Shown piece after piece: positions 37,706 to 46,421 of a DNA stretch of 64,000 bases. Each line of letters begins with the position of its first letter. Positions within the stretch are counted from its first letter, which is position 1. Where the stretch lies: contig NZ_BBQF01000002.1 of assembly GCF_000813345.1 (NCBI RefSeq), forward strand, positions 372,001 to 436,000, given 5' to 3'. The stretch is from Sulfurospirillum arsenophilum NBRC 109478. GTDB lineage: Bacteria; Campylobacterota; Campylobacteria; Campylobacterales; Sulfurospirillaceae. Below the pieces are notes generated by a model. The model saw only the letters and a program-made list of their open reading frames with translations, ran no database searches and was not told the origin of the DNA. Both the position numbers and the translations under genes were made by a program.

Positions 37706-39672
37706 TAGAATCTCGCCTCAACACCCATATAATAGCTTCGCTCAGCCGATGCAAATCCGTAAGCAGTTTGGTAATATCGATCAAAGATGTTGTTGACTTT
37801 GACGTAAACATCCCACGTTGGATCAATGTGGTAGCTTACTTTTGTATTGGCTACAAAATAGTTTCCTGTTTCAACATTGCGCGCAGGTGTTGATGAAAAA
37901 TCTTGATCTGCACGAGAGCCAACATACGTACCACTAACATTCCATGCTAATTTTTTTATTGGCATATACGTTGTGTAAAGCGTTGATTGGTAACGAGGAC
38001 GTCTTGTAAGACGAACACCATCTTTGTTTTGTGCATCAACATACGTATAATTGCCTCCCATCAATAAAGATTGTAAGAGTTGTTGTTCATAAGAGATCTC
38101 GACACCTCTCATAATGGAAGTCCCCTCGATATTCACATTTTTTGACGTTGCATTATCCCAATTGATCATATCTTTAATTTCATTTCGAAAGAAATTGATT
38201 GTTAATCCAGCATATTGTGTTCCGATATTGAAACTTTTAATGTTTTCAGGCTTTAAATCAAAATTGCTTGTACCCCAAATGTTAATCATGTCAAGCATGG
38301 AAGGCGTTTGATATGCTGTTCCATAGTTTGTATAAATATTGAATTGATCGTTAAAGAGGTATTTTGCGCCTACTTTACCCGTGACTTTGTCATCAAATGC
38401 ACTAAATCTATCATAACGGAGTGCCTCTGTTAAGATCACTTGATTAAATTGGTTTGTATTATTTACATACAGTGCTTTAGAATTATCATTGCGTTCTTTT
38501 TCAGCAGATCCTACTTGAGTGTATTCGATTTCACGTTTTTCATAAGAGCCACCAAAGACCAATGCACTCTTATCGTAATATTTCCATGTATCCTTCATCT
38601 CAATCGAAGGTATTTCACCTTTATAATCGCTCACACCGAACGTTGCATCAAGCTCTTTTTTAAGAAAACTGCTCTTTGAAAGCGTTGTCTCTATAGAGTG
38701 ATCTCCCACCAAATGTTTATAGCCTACATAGCCAGAACGATTTCTAACATCGCTATGCTGTGAGTCATTGGGTGTATTTTCATCATAACTGTTCAGGGCA
38801 TTCACATCATGATAGCCTGCTTCAACGCGGTTATACGCATCAAGCCAATATCCTGTTTTTAAATTTACGGTTGTATTTCTATAAGGGTCATCTTCGAATT
38901 GATCTATCTTCTTTCCATACAGTGCTTGACTTGTAAATCCATCTTCTTTCACACGCTCAACCGATAACATGATATCAAATACATCGGTTTTATGAGAAAG
39001 CGATGTATGCATACTTCGTCTCCCATAACTTCCAGTTTCTACACCAGCTGTTCCATGCGTACCATTTTGAGCATTTTTAGTGATGATGTTAACAACGCCA
39101 GCCGCAGCATCGGCACCCCATACACCGCTTTGTGCACCTTTTATCACTTCAATGCGGTCAATATCATCTACCAAAATTTGACTAAAATCGGCACCAGAGG
39201 TATTGCTAGGATCGTTATATCGAACACCATCAATAAGGACTAAAATATATTTATTGGACATACCTTGCATAAAAACACCCGTTGATTTACCAAGTCCGCC
39301 ATTGGAAGCAAAGCTTACGCCTGGTATGGTATTAAGGGCGTCAACAACAGAAGTAATGCCTTTGAGAGAGAGTTCTTCGGAGGTGATAATGCTCACATTA
39401 TCGGTGACATTGGTCGCACTGACCAAGGATTTGGAAGCCGTATAAACTTCAGACTTTTTTTCTTTGATCTTCTTTGAGATCACCACAACAGGCGCAGCAC
39501 TTTCTTCGAGCACTTCTGTTGTTTCAGAGGATGCTTCAGCTTTTGGCGTATACAGTTGCTTTTCATTATCTACGACACTTTGCCCTTCACTTGCAAGTGC
39601 AATCGTAGCATTTAAAGCAAGTATCGCGGCTAGGCTGAAATACTTTCCTCTAAATCCTTTCAGATTTTTCAT
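37705..39672 (-). CDS. TonB-dependent outer-membrane receptor (BtuB/siderophore type)
   Basis: A 655-residue receptor with a signal peptide (FSLAAILALNATIALA), a plug domain (LVSATNVTDNVSIITSEEL, LVLIDGVRYND, RIEVIKGAQSGVWGADAAAGVVNIIT) and a C-terminal beta-barrel ending in YYMGVEARF. The arrangement resembles BtuB and catecholate receptors. The substrate, a metal complex or corrinoid, cannot be told. The residues between signal and plug are Glu/Val-rich, perhaps the TonB box region. A polytopic protein is coupled downstream. The 193-base region upstream holds one palindrome (39756-39767). Confidence 0.9.
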   Translation of the reverse strand: MKNLKGFRGKYFSLAAILALNATIALASEGQSVVDNEKQLYTPKAEASSETTEVLEESAAPVVVISKKIKEKKSEVYTASKSLVSATNVTDNVSIITSEELSLKGITSVVDALNTIPGVSFASNGGLGKSTGVFMQGMSNKYILVLIDGVRYNDPSNTSGADFSQILVDDIDRIEVIKGAQSGVWGADAAAGVVNIITKNAQNGTHGTAGVETGSYGRRSMHTSLSHKTDVFDIMLSVERVKEDGFTSQALYGKKIDQFEDDPYRNTTVNLKTGYWLDAYNRVEAGYHDVNALNSYDENTPNDSQHSDVRNRSGYVGYKHLVGDHSIETTLSKSSFLKKELDATFGVSDYKGEIPSIEMKDTWKYYDKSALVFGGSYEKREIEYTQVGSAEKERNDNSKALYVNNTNQFNQVILTEALRYDRFSAFDDKVTGKVGAKYLFNDQFNIYTNYGTAYQTPSMLDMINIWGTSNFDLKPENIKSFNIGTQYAGLTINFFRNEIKDMINWDNATSKNVNIEGTSIMRGVEISYEQQLLQSLLMGGNYTYVDAQNKDGVRLTRRPRYQSTLYTTYMPIKKLAWNVSGTYVGSRADQDFSSTPARNVETGNYFVANTKVSYHIDPTWDVYVKVNNIFDRYYQTAYGFASAERSYYMGVEARF

Positions 39673-39865
39673 TTATTCTCCTTAAAATTTGGGAGAAATA
39701 TTTTATCTAAAAAGTAACTATTTTCATATATCTTCATCTTACATAAGAATTAATCTTTACATGTAAACGCTAACAACGCATTAACACTCTAAAATTTGGT
39801 ACAATAACCTAGTTAAAAATGTAGAAAAAGATTCGTAATTAGCTTGGTTACGAAGAAGGAACGGA

Positions 39866-41197
39866 ATGAATCAAAAGACCTTACGGATTATCTTTTTTAG
39901 TTATCTTACGGTTGTTTTTATTGGCGCTATTTTATTGATGCTTCCGTTTGCTCATGTGGGAAAACTCGCTTTTATAGACGCACTTTTCACCTCCACATCC
40001 GCAACATGCGTGACAGGGCTTGTGGTTAAAATCACCCCTGAGGATTTTACATTTTTTGGACAATTTGTCATTTTAATTCTTATGCAAATTGGTGGTGTAG
40101 GCTACATGAGTATCGTCACCCTCTTCTTCTTGTTTATGAAGAGAAATCTCAACATCCATGAAAAAAATATGGCAAAAGAGTCTTTGAACTACTCAACCAA
40201 CTTGGACATTCAAAACTTTCTTCAAAAAGTATTTCTGTTTACACTCATCATAGAATCATTAGGCGCACTCATCTTAACCCTACGCTTTGCAACACACATG
40301 CCTTTGCATAAAGCTATTTGGCAAGGTATTTTTCACTCGGTTGCCGCGTTTAACAATGCTGGTTTTTCTACCTTTAGAGACAACCTTATGGGGTATCAAA
40401 CCGATTTCACCGTTTTAATGACCGTTGGATTTCTTATCATACTAGGTGGTATTGGCTATTTGGTCTTGGTTGAGCTTCATGCCAAGGCTACGCATAAACG
40501 TTTTATGCTCTCCGCTCACACAAAAATCACCCTTGTCGGTACGCTCGTTCTCATCGTTTCAGGAACACTTCTTTTTTTAGCGATTGAAGGGGATAACAAA
40601 GGTATTTTTGCCAACATGACATGGTATCATAGCCTGCTTAACAGCTTTTTTCTCTCGGTCAACTTTAGAACTTCTGGCTTTAACAGCCTTGATCTTTCCC
40701 AACTGAGCGACGCATCGCTTTTTTGTTCGACCATTTACATGATGATCGGTGGCGGTGCAGGAAGTACCGCAGGTGGTATTAAGATCACTACGGTTGCTGT
40801 GCTTATCATCGCAACCATCCACACCATTAAGATCAGTAACCAACAACCCCATGCCTTTAAGCGTACTATTTCGCCTGAAGTCATCAATCGCTCTTCTGCC
40901 ATCATTTTAGTAGCTTCATTTATAGCAATTATGGCAACGCTTATCTTGGTTGAAACCCAAAAAACCAATTTCATGCAAACACTCTTTGAGGTCGTCTCCG
41001 CCTTTTGTACGGTAGGTGTTTCCGTTGGCAACGGCGATGTTCTCAGTCTCTCAGAAAAATTTAGCACCTTTGGAAAATCACTTGTAGTAGCGCTCATGCT
41101 TATCGGACGTATGGGCATTTTTGCCTTTGGATTTCTCATTATGGGAAGAGAGAAAATTAAACACATACAATACCCCGAAGGAAGGATTTTATTATGA
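39866..41197 (+). CDS. Potassium uptake membrane subunit, KtrB/TrkH type
   Basis: A 443-residue ion-channel-like transporter with four pore repeats. The filter segments are TSTSATCVTGL, AFNNAGFST, VNFRTSGFNS and AFCTVGVSVG, each with the conserved glycine. Length fits KtrB rather than the longer TrkH. It moves potassium with sodium or protons under control of the RCK protein encoded directly downstream (ATGA overlap). GAAGGAACGGA precedes the ATG. Confidence 0.92.
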   Translation: MNQKTLRIIFFSYLTVVFIGAILLMLPFAHVGKLAFIDALFTSTSATCVTGLVVKITPEDFTFFGQFVILILMQIGGVGYMSIVTLFFLFMKRNLNIHEKNMAKESLNYSTNLDIQNFLQKVFLFTLIIESLGALILTLRFATHMPLHKAIWQGIFHSVAAFNNAGFSTFRDNLMGYQTDFTVLMTVGFLIILGGIGYLVLVELHAKATHKRFMLSAHTKITLVGTLVLIVSGTLLFLAIEGDNKGIFANMTWYHSLLNSFFLSVNFRTSGFNSLDLSQLSDASLFCSTIYMMIGGGAGSTAGGIKITTVAVLIIATIHTIKISNQQPHAFKRTISPEVINRSSAIILVASFIAIMATLILVETQKTNFMQTLFEVVSAFCTVGVSVGNGDVLSLSEKFSTFGKSLVVALMLIGRMGIFAFGFLIMGREKIKHIQYPEGRILL

Positions 41198-41856
41198 AAA
41201 CTTACGCCGTTATAGGCCTTGGAAAATTTGGCTTTCACATTGCAAAAGGCTTGGCTGAACAAGGTATGGATATCATCGCCATTGACAACGACCCTCATAA
41301 AATACAAGTCATTAGTGACTACATCGAAGATGCGCTTATTTTAGACAGTACCGACACAAAAGCACTTCAAGAAGCGGGTGTTGTAGGGCTTGATACGGTT
41401 ATTATTAGCATTGGTGAGAACATTGAGGCAAGTATTTTAACGCTTATGGCACTTAAAGAGCTGGACAACAAAAACATTATTGCCAAAGCCATTACGCTAA
41501 CCCATGGTGAAATTTTAGCGAGGCTTGGAGCTTTTAAAGTCATTTACCCTGAGAGAGAATCTGCCAAAAAACTCGTTGAAAACCTTGTCGGAAATGTCGT
41601 CATCGACCAAGTTGATTTTAGCAGTACCATCAAAATCGCAAAATTCCTCGTCACACAGTCACTTATTGGCAAACAAGTCAAAGATATTGAAACCATGTTT
41701 GAACATGAGATCCATCTCATTGCATGTAAAACACGTGATAATTGGACGTTTGATGTTGAAAAAACCTATAAAATCCGTGAAAATGATATGCTTGCATTCA
41801 TCGGTAAAAAAGCCTTTATCGACAAGCTTCGAAATCTCACCAAATCTGAAAGTTAA
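41194..41856 (+). CDS. Potassium uptake regulatory subunit, KtrA/TrkA type
   Basis: A 220-residue RCK protein. The N-terminal Rossmann domain has AVIGLGKFGFHIAKGL, the glycine-rich nucleotide site, and DNDPHKIQ. The C-terminal TrkA_C domain starts near residue 135. It forms the gating ring that binds ATP/ADP or NAD and controls the adjacent KtrB subunit. The gene pair is a complete uptake system. Confidence 0.93.
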   Translation: MKTYAVIGLGKFGFHIAKGLAEQGMDIIAIDNDPHKIQVISDYIEDALILDSTDTKALQEAGVVGLDTVIISIGENIEASILTLMALKELDNKNIIAKAITLTHGEILARLGAFKVIYPERESAKKLVENLVGNVVIDQVDFSSTIKIAKFLVTQSLIGKQVKDIETMFEHEIHLIACKTRDNWTFDVEKTYKIRENDMLAFIGKKAFIDKLRNLTKSES

Positions 41857-41871
41857 TCTTTACATGTAAAG

Positions 41872-41920
41872 CCTCTTTTAACAAAGTGTTGTTATAACAT
41901 TCTGGTAAAGAGGTTTTTTC
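41872..41920 (+). terminator. Terminator after the potassium uptake genes
   Basis: CCTCTTT (41872-41878) pairs with AAAGAGG (41907-41913), followed by TTTTTTC. The loop contains a smaller AACAA/TTGTT stem. A full palindrome (41859-41870) sits between the stop codon and this hairpin. Confidence 0.65.
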
Positions 41921-41975
41921 TCCACATTTTTAAATCTCCTTGCACAATTTTTCATCAAACGCAAAAGGAGTGCTT

Positions 41976-42341
41976 ATGCCACTCAATCCTCTAACACCAG
42001 AAGAAGAACGTATCATCCTGCATAAAGGCACAGAAATGCCGTATTCTGGGATATACAATAGCTTTTATGACCAAGGCATCTACCATTGTAAACACTGTAA
42101 TGCGCCCTTGTATACCTCAAATGACAAGTTCAATTCTGGCTGTGGCTGGCCTAGCTTTGATGATGAGATCAAAGGGGCAATAAAGCGCGAAAGTGACGCT
42201 GATGGCAGACGTATAGAAATACTTTGTAACGCGTGTGGTGCGCACTTAGGACATGTGTTTGAAGGTGAAGCCTTAACGCCTAAAAATACGAGACATTGTG
42301 TCAATTCCATTTCACTTTTATTTGTCCCTGAAAAAAAGTAG
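41976..42341 (+). CDS. msrB: Peptide-methionine (R)-S-oxide reductase MsrB
   Basis: A 121-residue single-domain MsrB that repairs methionine-R-sulfoxide. Zinc cysteines are CKHC and CNAC, the core is [10 protein letters not shown], and the catalytic cysteine lies in [14 protein letters not shown] at 41976 has AAAAGGAG upstream; the longer frame from 41940 is rejected. It has no signal peptide, so it is cytoplasmic. Confidence 0.95.
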   Translation: MPLNPLTPEEERIILHKGTEMPYSGIYNSFYDQGIYHCKHCNAPLYTSNDKFNSGCGWPSFDDEIKGAIKRESDADGRRIEILCNACGAHLGHVFEGEALTPKNTRHCVNSISLLFVPEKK

Positions 42342-42352
42342 TTTTTTGTTTA

Positions 42353-42361
42353 TGCTATAAT
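42353..42361 (+). promoter_or_regulatory. Extended -10 promoter before the leader peptide
   Basis: TGCTATAAT (TATAAT at 42356-42361) is an extended -10. The predicted start near 42368 leaves about 24 untranslated bases before the leader ATG at 42392. Confidence 0.6.
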
Positions 42362-42391
42362 ACGGCACAAAATATTTTAAAGGAATTCTGA

Positions 42392-42457
42392 ATGTCCCCA
42401 AGTGAACCAGACTCGCGTAGTTGTAGCTTACATCTTACTCTAGGCAGTCTATCATGA
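42392..42457 (+). CDS. Candidate 21-residue leader peptide before the CNNM/CorC gene
   Basis: A short frame, ATG 42392 to TGA 42455-42457, encodes MSPSEPDSRSCSLHLTLGSL plus Ser. It has AAAGGA seven bases before its ATG, whereas the following gene has only a weak site of its own. Its stop overlaps the next start (ATGA). Translation of the peptide probably drives that of the membrane protein. It is serine-rich (6 of 21), so serine-dependent control is conceivable but unproven. Confidence 0.5.
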   Translation: MSPSEPDSRSCSLHLTLGSLS

Positions 42458-43530
42458 CTCTACTTCTTGTCTATCTTTCTCTCGTTTTATTTATATCGTT
42501 TCTCTGTTCAATTTTAGAGGCTGTTTTGCTCTCGAGCACCGACTCTTATATCGAAACTATCCCTAGAGAAAATAATGAAAATGCAATCTCTGTGCTCAAA
42601 GAACTCAAATCTAACATTGACGTGCCAATCTCATCTATCTTGACGTTCAATACCTTCGCACACACCATGGGTGCAGCAGGTGTGGGTGCGCAAGCACAAA
42701 TTCTTTTTGGAAATGAGTGGCAAACGGCTGTGGCATTTGTTGTTACATTGCTTATTTTATACATTGCTGAAATCATCCCTAAAACCATTGGTGCTTTGTA
42801 CTGGAAAAAACTCCTCATTCCATCAGGATATACGATCGCATTTTTGGTGACACTCACCTACCCTTTTGTATGGGTTTCGTCTCTTTTAACCAATTACATC
42901 TCAAAAAACAAGAAAAAACATCCTAACTTCTCGCGTGACGAGATCATGGCCGTTGTGGCGATGGGCGAAAAAGATGGTTCGATTTTGAGTAAAGAGAGTG
43001 ATCTGATTGAAAATCTTTTAAAACTTAAAAACATTAAAGCCAAAGATATTATGACTCCAAGGAGTGTTGTTTTTGCATTGCCTGCAACGACAACCATTGA
43101 AGAAGCCATCGAAGATGACCGTATGTACATCCATTCTCGTATTCCTGTTTTTGGTGATACCTTGGATGATGTTGTGGGTATTGTCTTTAACCAACGAATT
43201 CTTGAAGAGAGTGTGGAAGACCACGACAAAATCACACTTGAAGACATTGCACATGAAGTGCATATGGTTTCTGAGAACTTGCCAGTTCCAAACCTCATAG
43301 ACCAGTTTGTTAAACGTAAAACTCACCTTTTCGTTGTCTTTGACAGCTACGGTCAAACTGCGGGCGTTGTTACGCTTGAAGATGCTATTGAGACGCTTTT
43401 GGGTGTTGAAATCGTTGATGAGATGGACGAAGTTGAAGACATGCAAGTCTTTGCTAAAGATCGCAGTAAAAAGTTTCAAGACCGTATGAAAGTCGAGCGT
43501 AAAAAACTCGAAAAAGCAAAAGTTAATTAA
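42454..43530 (+). CDS. CNNM/CorC-type transporter-associated protein with CBS domains
   Basis: A 358-residue protein with an N-terminal DUF21 membrane domain (residues 1-150; motif EIIPKTIGA) and two cytoplasmic CBS domains (about 185-310; KDIMTPRSVVFALP and VFDSYGQTAGVVTLEDAIETLLG). The family is implicated in magnesium or cobalt efflux. The short charged tail lacks the usual CorC_HlyC domain, so it is a short variant. It depends on a possible leader peptide for translation. Confidence 0.9.
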   Translation: MTLLLVYLSLVLFISFLCSILEAVLLSSTDSYIETIPRENNENAISVLKELKSNIDVPISSILTFNTFAHTMGAAGVGAQAQILFGNEWQTAVAFVVTLLILYIAEIIPKTIGALYWKKLLIPSGYTIAFLVTLTYPFVWVSSLLTNYISKNKKKHPNFSRDEIMAVVAMGEKDGSILSKESDLIENLLKLKNIKAKDIMTPRSVVFALPATTTIEEAIEDDRMYIHSRIPVFGDTLDDVVGIVFNQRILEESVEDHDKITLEDIAHEVHMVSENLPVPNLIDQFVKRKTHLFVVFDSYGQTAGVVTLEDAIETLLGVEIVDEMDEVEDMQVFAKDRSKKFQDRMKVERKKLEKAKVN

Positions 43531-43548
43531 ATACATTTGATTTGTAAA

Positions 43549-43660
43549 AAGTAAAAGCACCAAAGGTGCGAGGACTTTCTGTCGAAGAAAACCCAGTGTT
43601 AACGTAGTTTTTAAAGCTTTGCTTTAAAAACATATTAAGAGTTCTTGAGGAACTCTAATA
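43549..43660 (-). repeat. Dispersed structured intergenic repeat, copy B
   Basis: Reverse-complement relative of 28561-28670. This copy shows three perfect hairpins: AGAGTTC/GAACTCT, TTTTTAAAGC/GCTTTAAAAA around AAA, and GCACC/GGTGC followed by TTTTA in repeat orientation. It lies between convergent genes, as copy A does, and carries no reading frame. Confidence 0.7.
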
Positions 43661-43663
43661 GGA

Positions 43664-43687
43664 AGAGGCTTTACAGGTAAAGCCTCT
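43664..43687. terminator. Terminator at the end of the aldehyde oxidoreductase accessory cluster
   Basis: AGAGGCTTT / AAAGCCTCT, a 9-bp perfect stem with 6-base loop, abuts the stop of the histidine phosphatase gene. On the plus strand it is followed by TTAATAAA. Because repeat copy B lies beyond it, transcription from both sides is probably stopped in this 160-base interval. Confidence 0.7.
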
Positions 43688-44281
43688 TTAATAAACTCTT
43701 CTGTACTCCCACTTACTACTTTGATGATCCCACGTTAATTCATTCACACACGCATACGGTTGTTCTATGCTAAACATATCGTTGATGGCTACACCTAATA
43801 TCTGTGAGAGAATCATGCGATTGACCCCAGCATGGGCGACAATGAGTAGAGAACCTGTTGCATGATGTGTCATGGCATCAAAGGCATCTCTAACGCGTTT
43901 TGCCATATCGTGGAAGCTCTCGCCATTGGGTGGCGTAAAGTACTCTAAATCTTTGCCTCTTTGGGCATACAGCTCAGGATACTGCAACTTGATGTACGAC
44001 ATTGGCACATTTTCCCAATCTCCCATATCAATCTCACAAAAGGCCTCAACAATTTGATACCTTGTATTTTTATCAATGCAGAGGATTTGAGTGGTTTGTA
44101 AACAACGCTTGAGCGGACTGGTAAAAATAGCATCAATAGGAATTGCTTTAAAATAATCATGCAATTCCCTAGCTTGTTCAAAGCCAAACGAATCTAGAGG
44201 AACATCCGTTCTGCCTAAATACCTTTTTTCACTTCCATTATCAATGTGCCCATGACGAAGCAGATAAACTTTTTCAACCAT
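43688..44281 (-). CDS. Histidine phosphatase family protein (CobC/GpmB-like)
   Basis: A 197-residue phosphatase. The catalytic RHG motif is at the N-terminus (LLRHGHID), and the second active-site histidine is in LIVAHAGVNR. The C-terminal part matches alpha-ribazole phosphatase/phosphoglycerate-mutase-like enzymes, but substrate choice cannot be read. It is the last gene of the molybdenum aldehyde oxidoreductase cluster and overlaps the NTP transferase gene by eight bases, so a role in cofactor maturation is more likely than in glycolysis. Confidence 0.85.
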   Translation of the reverse strand: MVEKVYLLRHGHIDNGSEKRYLGRTDVPLDSFGFEQARELHDYFKAIPIDAIFTSPLKRCLQTTQILCIDKNTRYQIVEAFCEIDMGDWENVPMSYIKLQYPELYAQRGKDLEYFTPPNGESFHDMAKRVRDAFDAMTHHATGSLLIVAHAGVNRMILSQILGVAINDMFSIEQPYACVNELTWDHQSSKWEYRRVY

Positions 44282-45380
44282 AAGGAAACGCTTTACATGT
44301 AAGGTTTACGATCTTTGCGATAATCGCTTTTGTGGCATTTAAACGCTTGGTGATGTTGCTTTGTGCGTCAAGGTTTCCTTCACATTTTTGAAATGCCCGA
44401 GCAAAGCGCTTTTCAAAACCACATACCTCATCTTCACTTACCAATTTATCGGCTAAAAAGAGCAGTTCATTGGCATTTAAAGGAGCATTTTCATCGACTT
44501 CAATGTCCATGTGTGTGGCAATGATGTCGCCTATAGCTTCATAGCCCATCGCACGTAATTTTTGCGCACCAACAAGAGCATGATTTTTCTCTTTTCGCGA
44601 GATGTCATGTACCAATGCCGCAGCACTTAAAACATTTTTATCAACGCCAAGTCCAAAAGAAGCGATCTGCTCGTACACCTTACATGCCATAGCTTCCACT
44701 GCTTCGCAATGCTTAATGATATGTTCTGGTACTTCGTTTTGAAGCATCATCGCTAAACACTCTTCTTTGTTAGGAACACTCATCGCTTCGTATCGCAGGA
44801 GGTTTTCATAATCCTCTTGTGTGTCCATATCCATTAAAACTGACTGCTCGGAAACGTTTACATGTAAAGCATCATTGCCGAATACTTCAAGCACTTTTTT
44901 AAGCCCGCCCTCACCATTGCTTGCAAGAATCTGCTCTTTATACTTCATATCAATTAAAGGAGGGTGTCCTTTACGCCCCAAAAACGTAGGGTAGATAACA
45001 CCTTTGCGTTCACGCGCATACGCCTCATACAAGCGCTCAAGGCTTTGAACTTTAATGAGTGGAATGTCCACAGGCTGCATGTAAAACGCACTCAATGTTT
45101 CATCAATGGCTCGAACTCCTTTTTGGATAGAGCTAAACATCCCTTTATCGTAATTCTCATTATAAACAATAGACACATCCTCATCTTTCAAGACATCTCT
45201 CATTTCGTCTTGACGATGCCCAACAACCACATAGATATGCTTAAGACCATGCGCTTGATAGGTCTGAATCAACCGCTGCACAGCACTTGTTCGTCCAAAC
45301 GGTAGCAACGGTTTGAAGTCGTGCATACGCGAAGAGTATCCCGCGGCGATGATGAGAACGGCGATTTGGCTTTTTGTCAT
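44274..45380 (-). CDS. MobA/MocA-like NTP transferase fused to an HD domain (DVU_1551 type)
   Basis: A 368-residue fusion. The N-terminal 200 residues form a nucleotidyltransferase of the MocA/MobA sort (LIIAAGYSSRM..KPLLPFG, later GHPPLIDMKY and DMDTQEDYENL). The C-terminal part is an HD-type hydrolase domain (AAALVHDISRKEKNHALVGAQ, IIATHMDIE). Probably it attaches CMP or GMP to molybdopterin to mature the linked aldehyde oxidoreductase, with the HD domain perhaps removing nucleotides. Four bases separate it from the XdhC gene. Palindromes at 44293-44302 and 44857-44868 encode LTCK and LHVN. Confidence 0.88.
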   Translation of the reverse strand: MTKSQIAVLIIAAGYSSRMHDFKPLLPFGRTSAVQRLIQTYQAHGLKHIYVVVGHRQDEMRDVLKDEDVSIVYNENYDKGMFSSIQKGVRAIDETLSAFYMQPVDIPLIKVQSLERLYEAYARERKGVIYPTFLGRKGHPPLIDMKYKEQILASNGEGGLKKVLEVFGNDALHVNVSEQSVLMDMDTQEDYENLLRYEAMSVPNKEECLAMMLQNEVPEHIIKHCEAVEAMACKVYEQIASFGLGVDKNVLSAAALVHDISRKEKNHALVGAQKLRAMGYEAIGDIIATHMDIEVDENAPLNANELLFLADKLVSEDEVCGFEKRFARAFQKCEGNLDAQSNITKRLNATKAIIAKIVNLTCKAFPYG

Positions 45381-45383
45381 TAC

Positions 45384-46418
45384 CTAGCTTCTTCTAAATT
45401 TTATGAGCTCTGCTACGATACTGATGGCTATCTCTTCAGGTGTTTGGGCGTTGATGGAAACACCAACAGGGCAACACACCTCATCTAAGTCCTTTTGTGC
45501 AAATCCTTCATTTAAGAGTTGAGCATAGACATAATTTTTTTTGGTTTTACTTCCAATCATACCGATATATTTAGCTCTCGCTTGAAGTGCTTGCGTCAAT
45601 ACGATTTTATCAACGCCTCTGGTGACGATGACAATGTAACTGTTTTTAGGAATCCCTACCTCTTTTATCAATCCCTCGTACGTCGAAGAGACAACATGCA
45701 CTTCATCAGCAGTGGGGAAACGCTCTTTGTTAGCAAACGCTTCTCTATCATCCAAAATAACCGTGTAAAACCCTAGTGTTTTTGTCAGTGCTGCAATTTG
45801 TTGTGATACATGACCAGCACCTACGATATAAAGTCGCTCCGTATTGTAAAAAGGTTCAATCATATATCTATTTTTTCCAACAAAAAGATGAAATTTGATA
45901 TGAAAGAAATTTTCTCGAAGCTCATCCACAATGCTCTGTACTTCTTTATCTTCAACGCCATATAGATCTGTTTCAGTGCATATCCATTTATTTTTACCTG
46001 GAATTTGTCTGTTTGTCTGTGTAATCTTTGTAATCATAATAAAATCAACGCCAGCAGTTTTGAGATCTTTTGCTTGATGATGGATATTAAGTTGCTGAAT
46101 GTCCAAAGCGTCTATGTGTTCCAAAAGAACGCTTACTTCACCACCACACACCATGCCCGCAGCACGTGCGTCATCATCGGTGAGTTCAATGTCTTCAATA
46201 GAGCACTGTTTGGTTCTAAACTTCTCAGGTGCCAATTGCATTGCCATAGCTTCAAGTGTTCCTCCACCAATGGTACCTTCAATAGAAGCATCTTTACGAA
46301 TCACCATCTTTGCCCCTGCTTCTCTTGGAGCTGAACCACTTTTGTGCAGAATGGTTGCGGTAACGATTTCGTGTTGTTCATTTAAGCTATCCACAATGTG
46401 TTCAATTATGGTTTTCAT
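45384..46418 (-). CDS. XdhC/CoxI family molybdenum enzyme maturation factor
   Basis: A 344-residue member of the XdhC/CoxI family, which inserts the sulfurated molybdenum cofactor into xanthine-oxidase-family enzymes. The N-terminal XdhC_CoxI part has VTATILHKSGSAPREAGAKM, GGGTLEAMA and MVCGGEVSVLLE; the C-terminal Rossmann part has LYIVGAGHVSQQIAAL and CCPVGVSINAQTPEEIAISI. AAAGGATGATGG precedes the ATG. It belongs to the operon of the aldehyde oxidoreductase at 52.9-55.6 kb. Confidence 0.93.
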   Translation of the reverse strand: MKTIIEHIVDSLNEQHEIVTATILHKSGSAPREAGAKMVIRKDASIEGTIGGGTLEAMAMQLAPEKFRTKQCSIEDIELTDDDARAAGMVCGGEVSVLLEHIDALDIQQLNIHHQAKDLKTAGVDFIMITKITQTNRQIPGKNKWICTETDLYGVEDKEVQSIVDELRENFFHIKFHLFVGKNRYMIEPFYNTERLYIVGAGHVSQQIAALTKTLGFYTVILDDREAFANKERFPTADEVHVVSSTYEGLIKEVGIPKNSYIVIVTRGVDKIVLTQALQARAKYIGMIGSKTKKNYVYAQLLNEGFAQKDLDEVCCPVGVSINAQTPEEIAISIVAELIKFRRS

Positions 46419-46421
46419 CCA

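Noticed and set aside
43018-43563. 181-codon antisense frame over the CNNM/CorC gene
   Set aside because: It is antisense to the CBS domains and begins inside the repeat region; Phe/Asn-rich composition is typical of a shadow frame.
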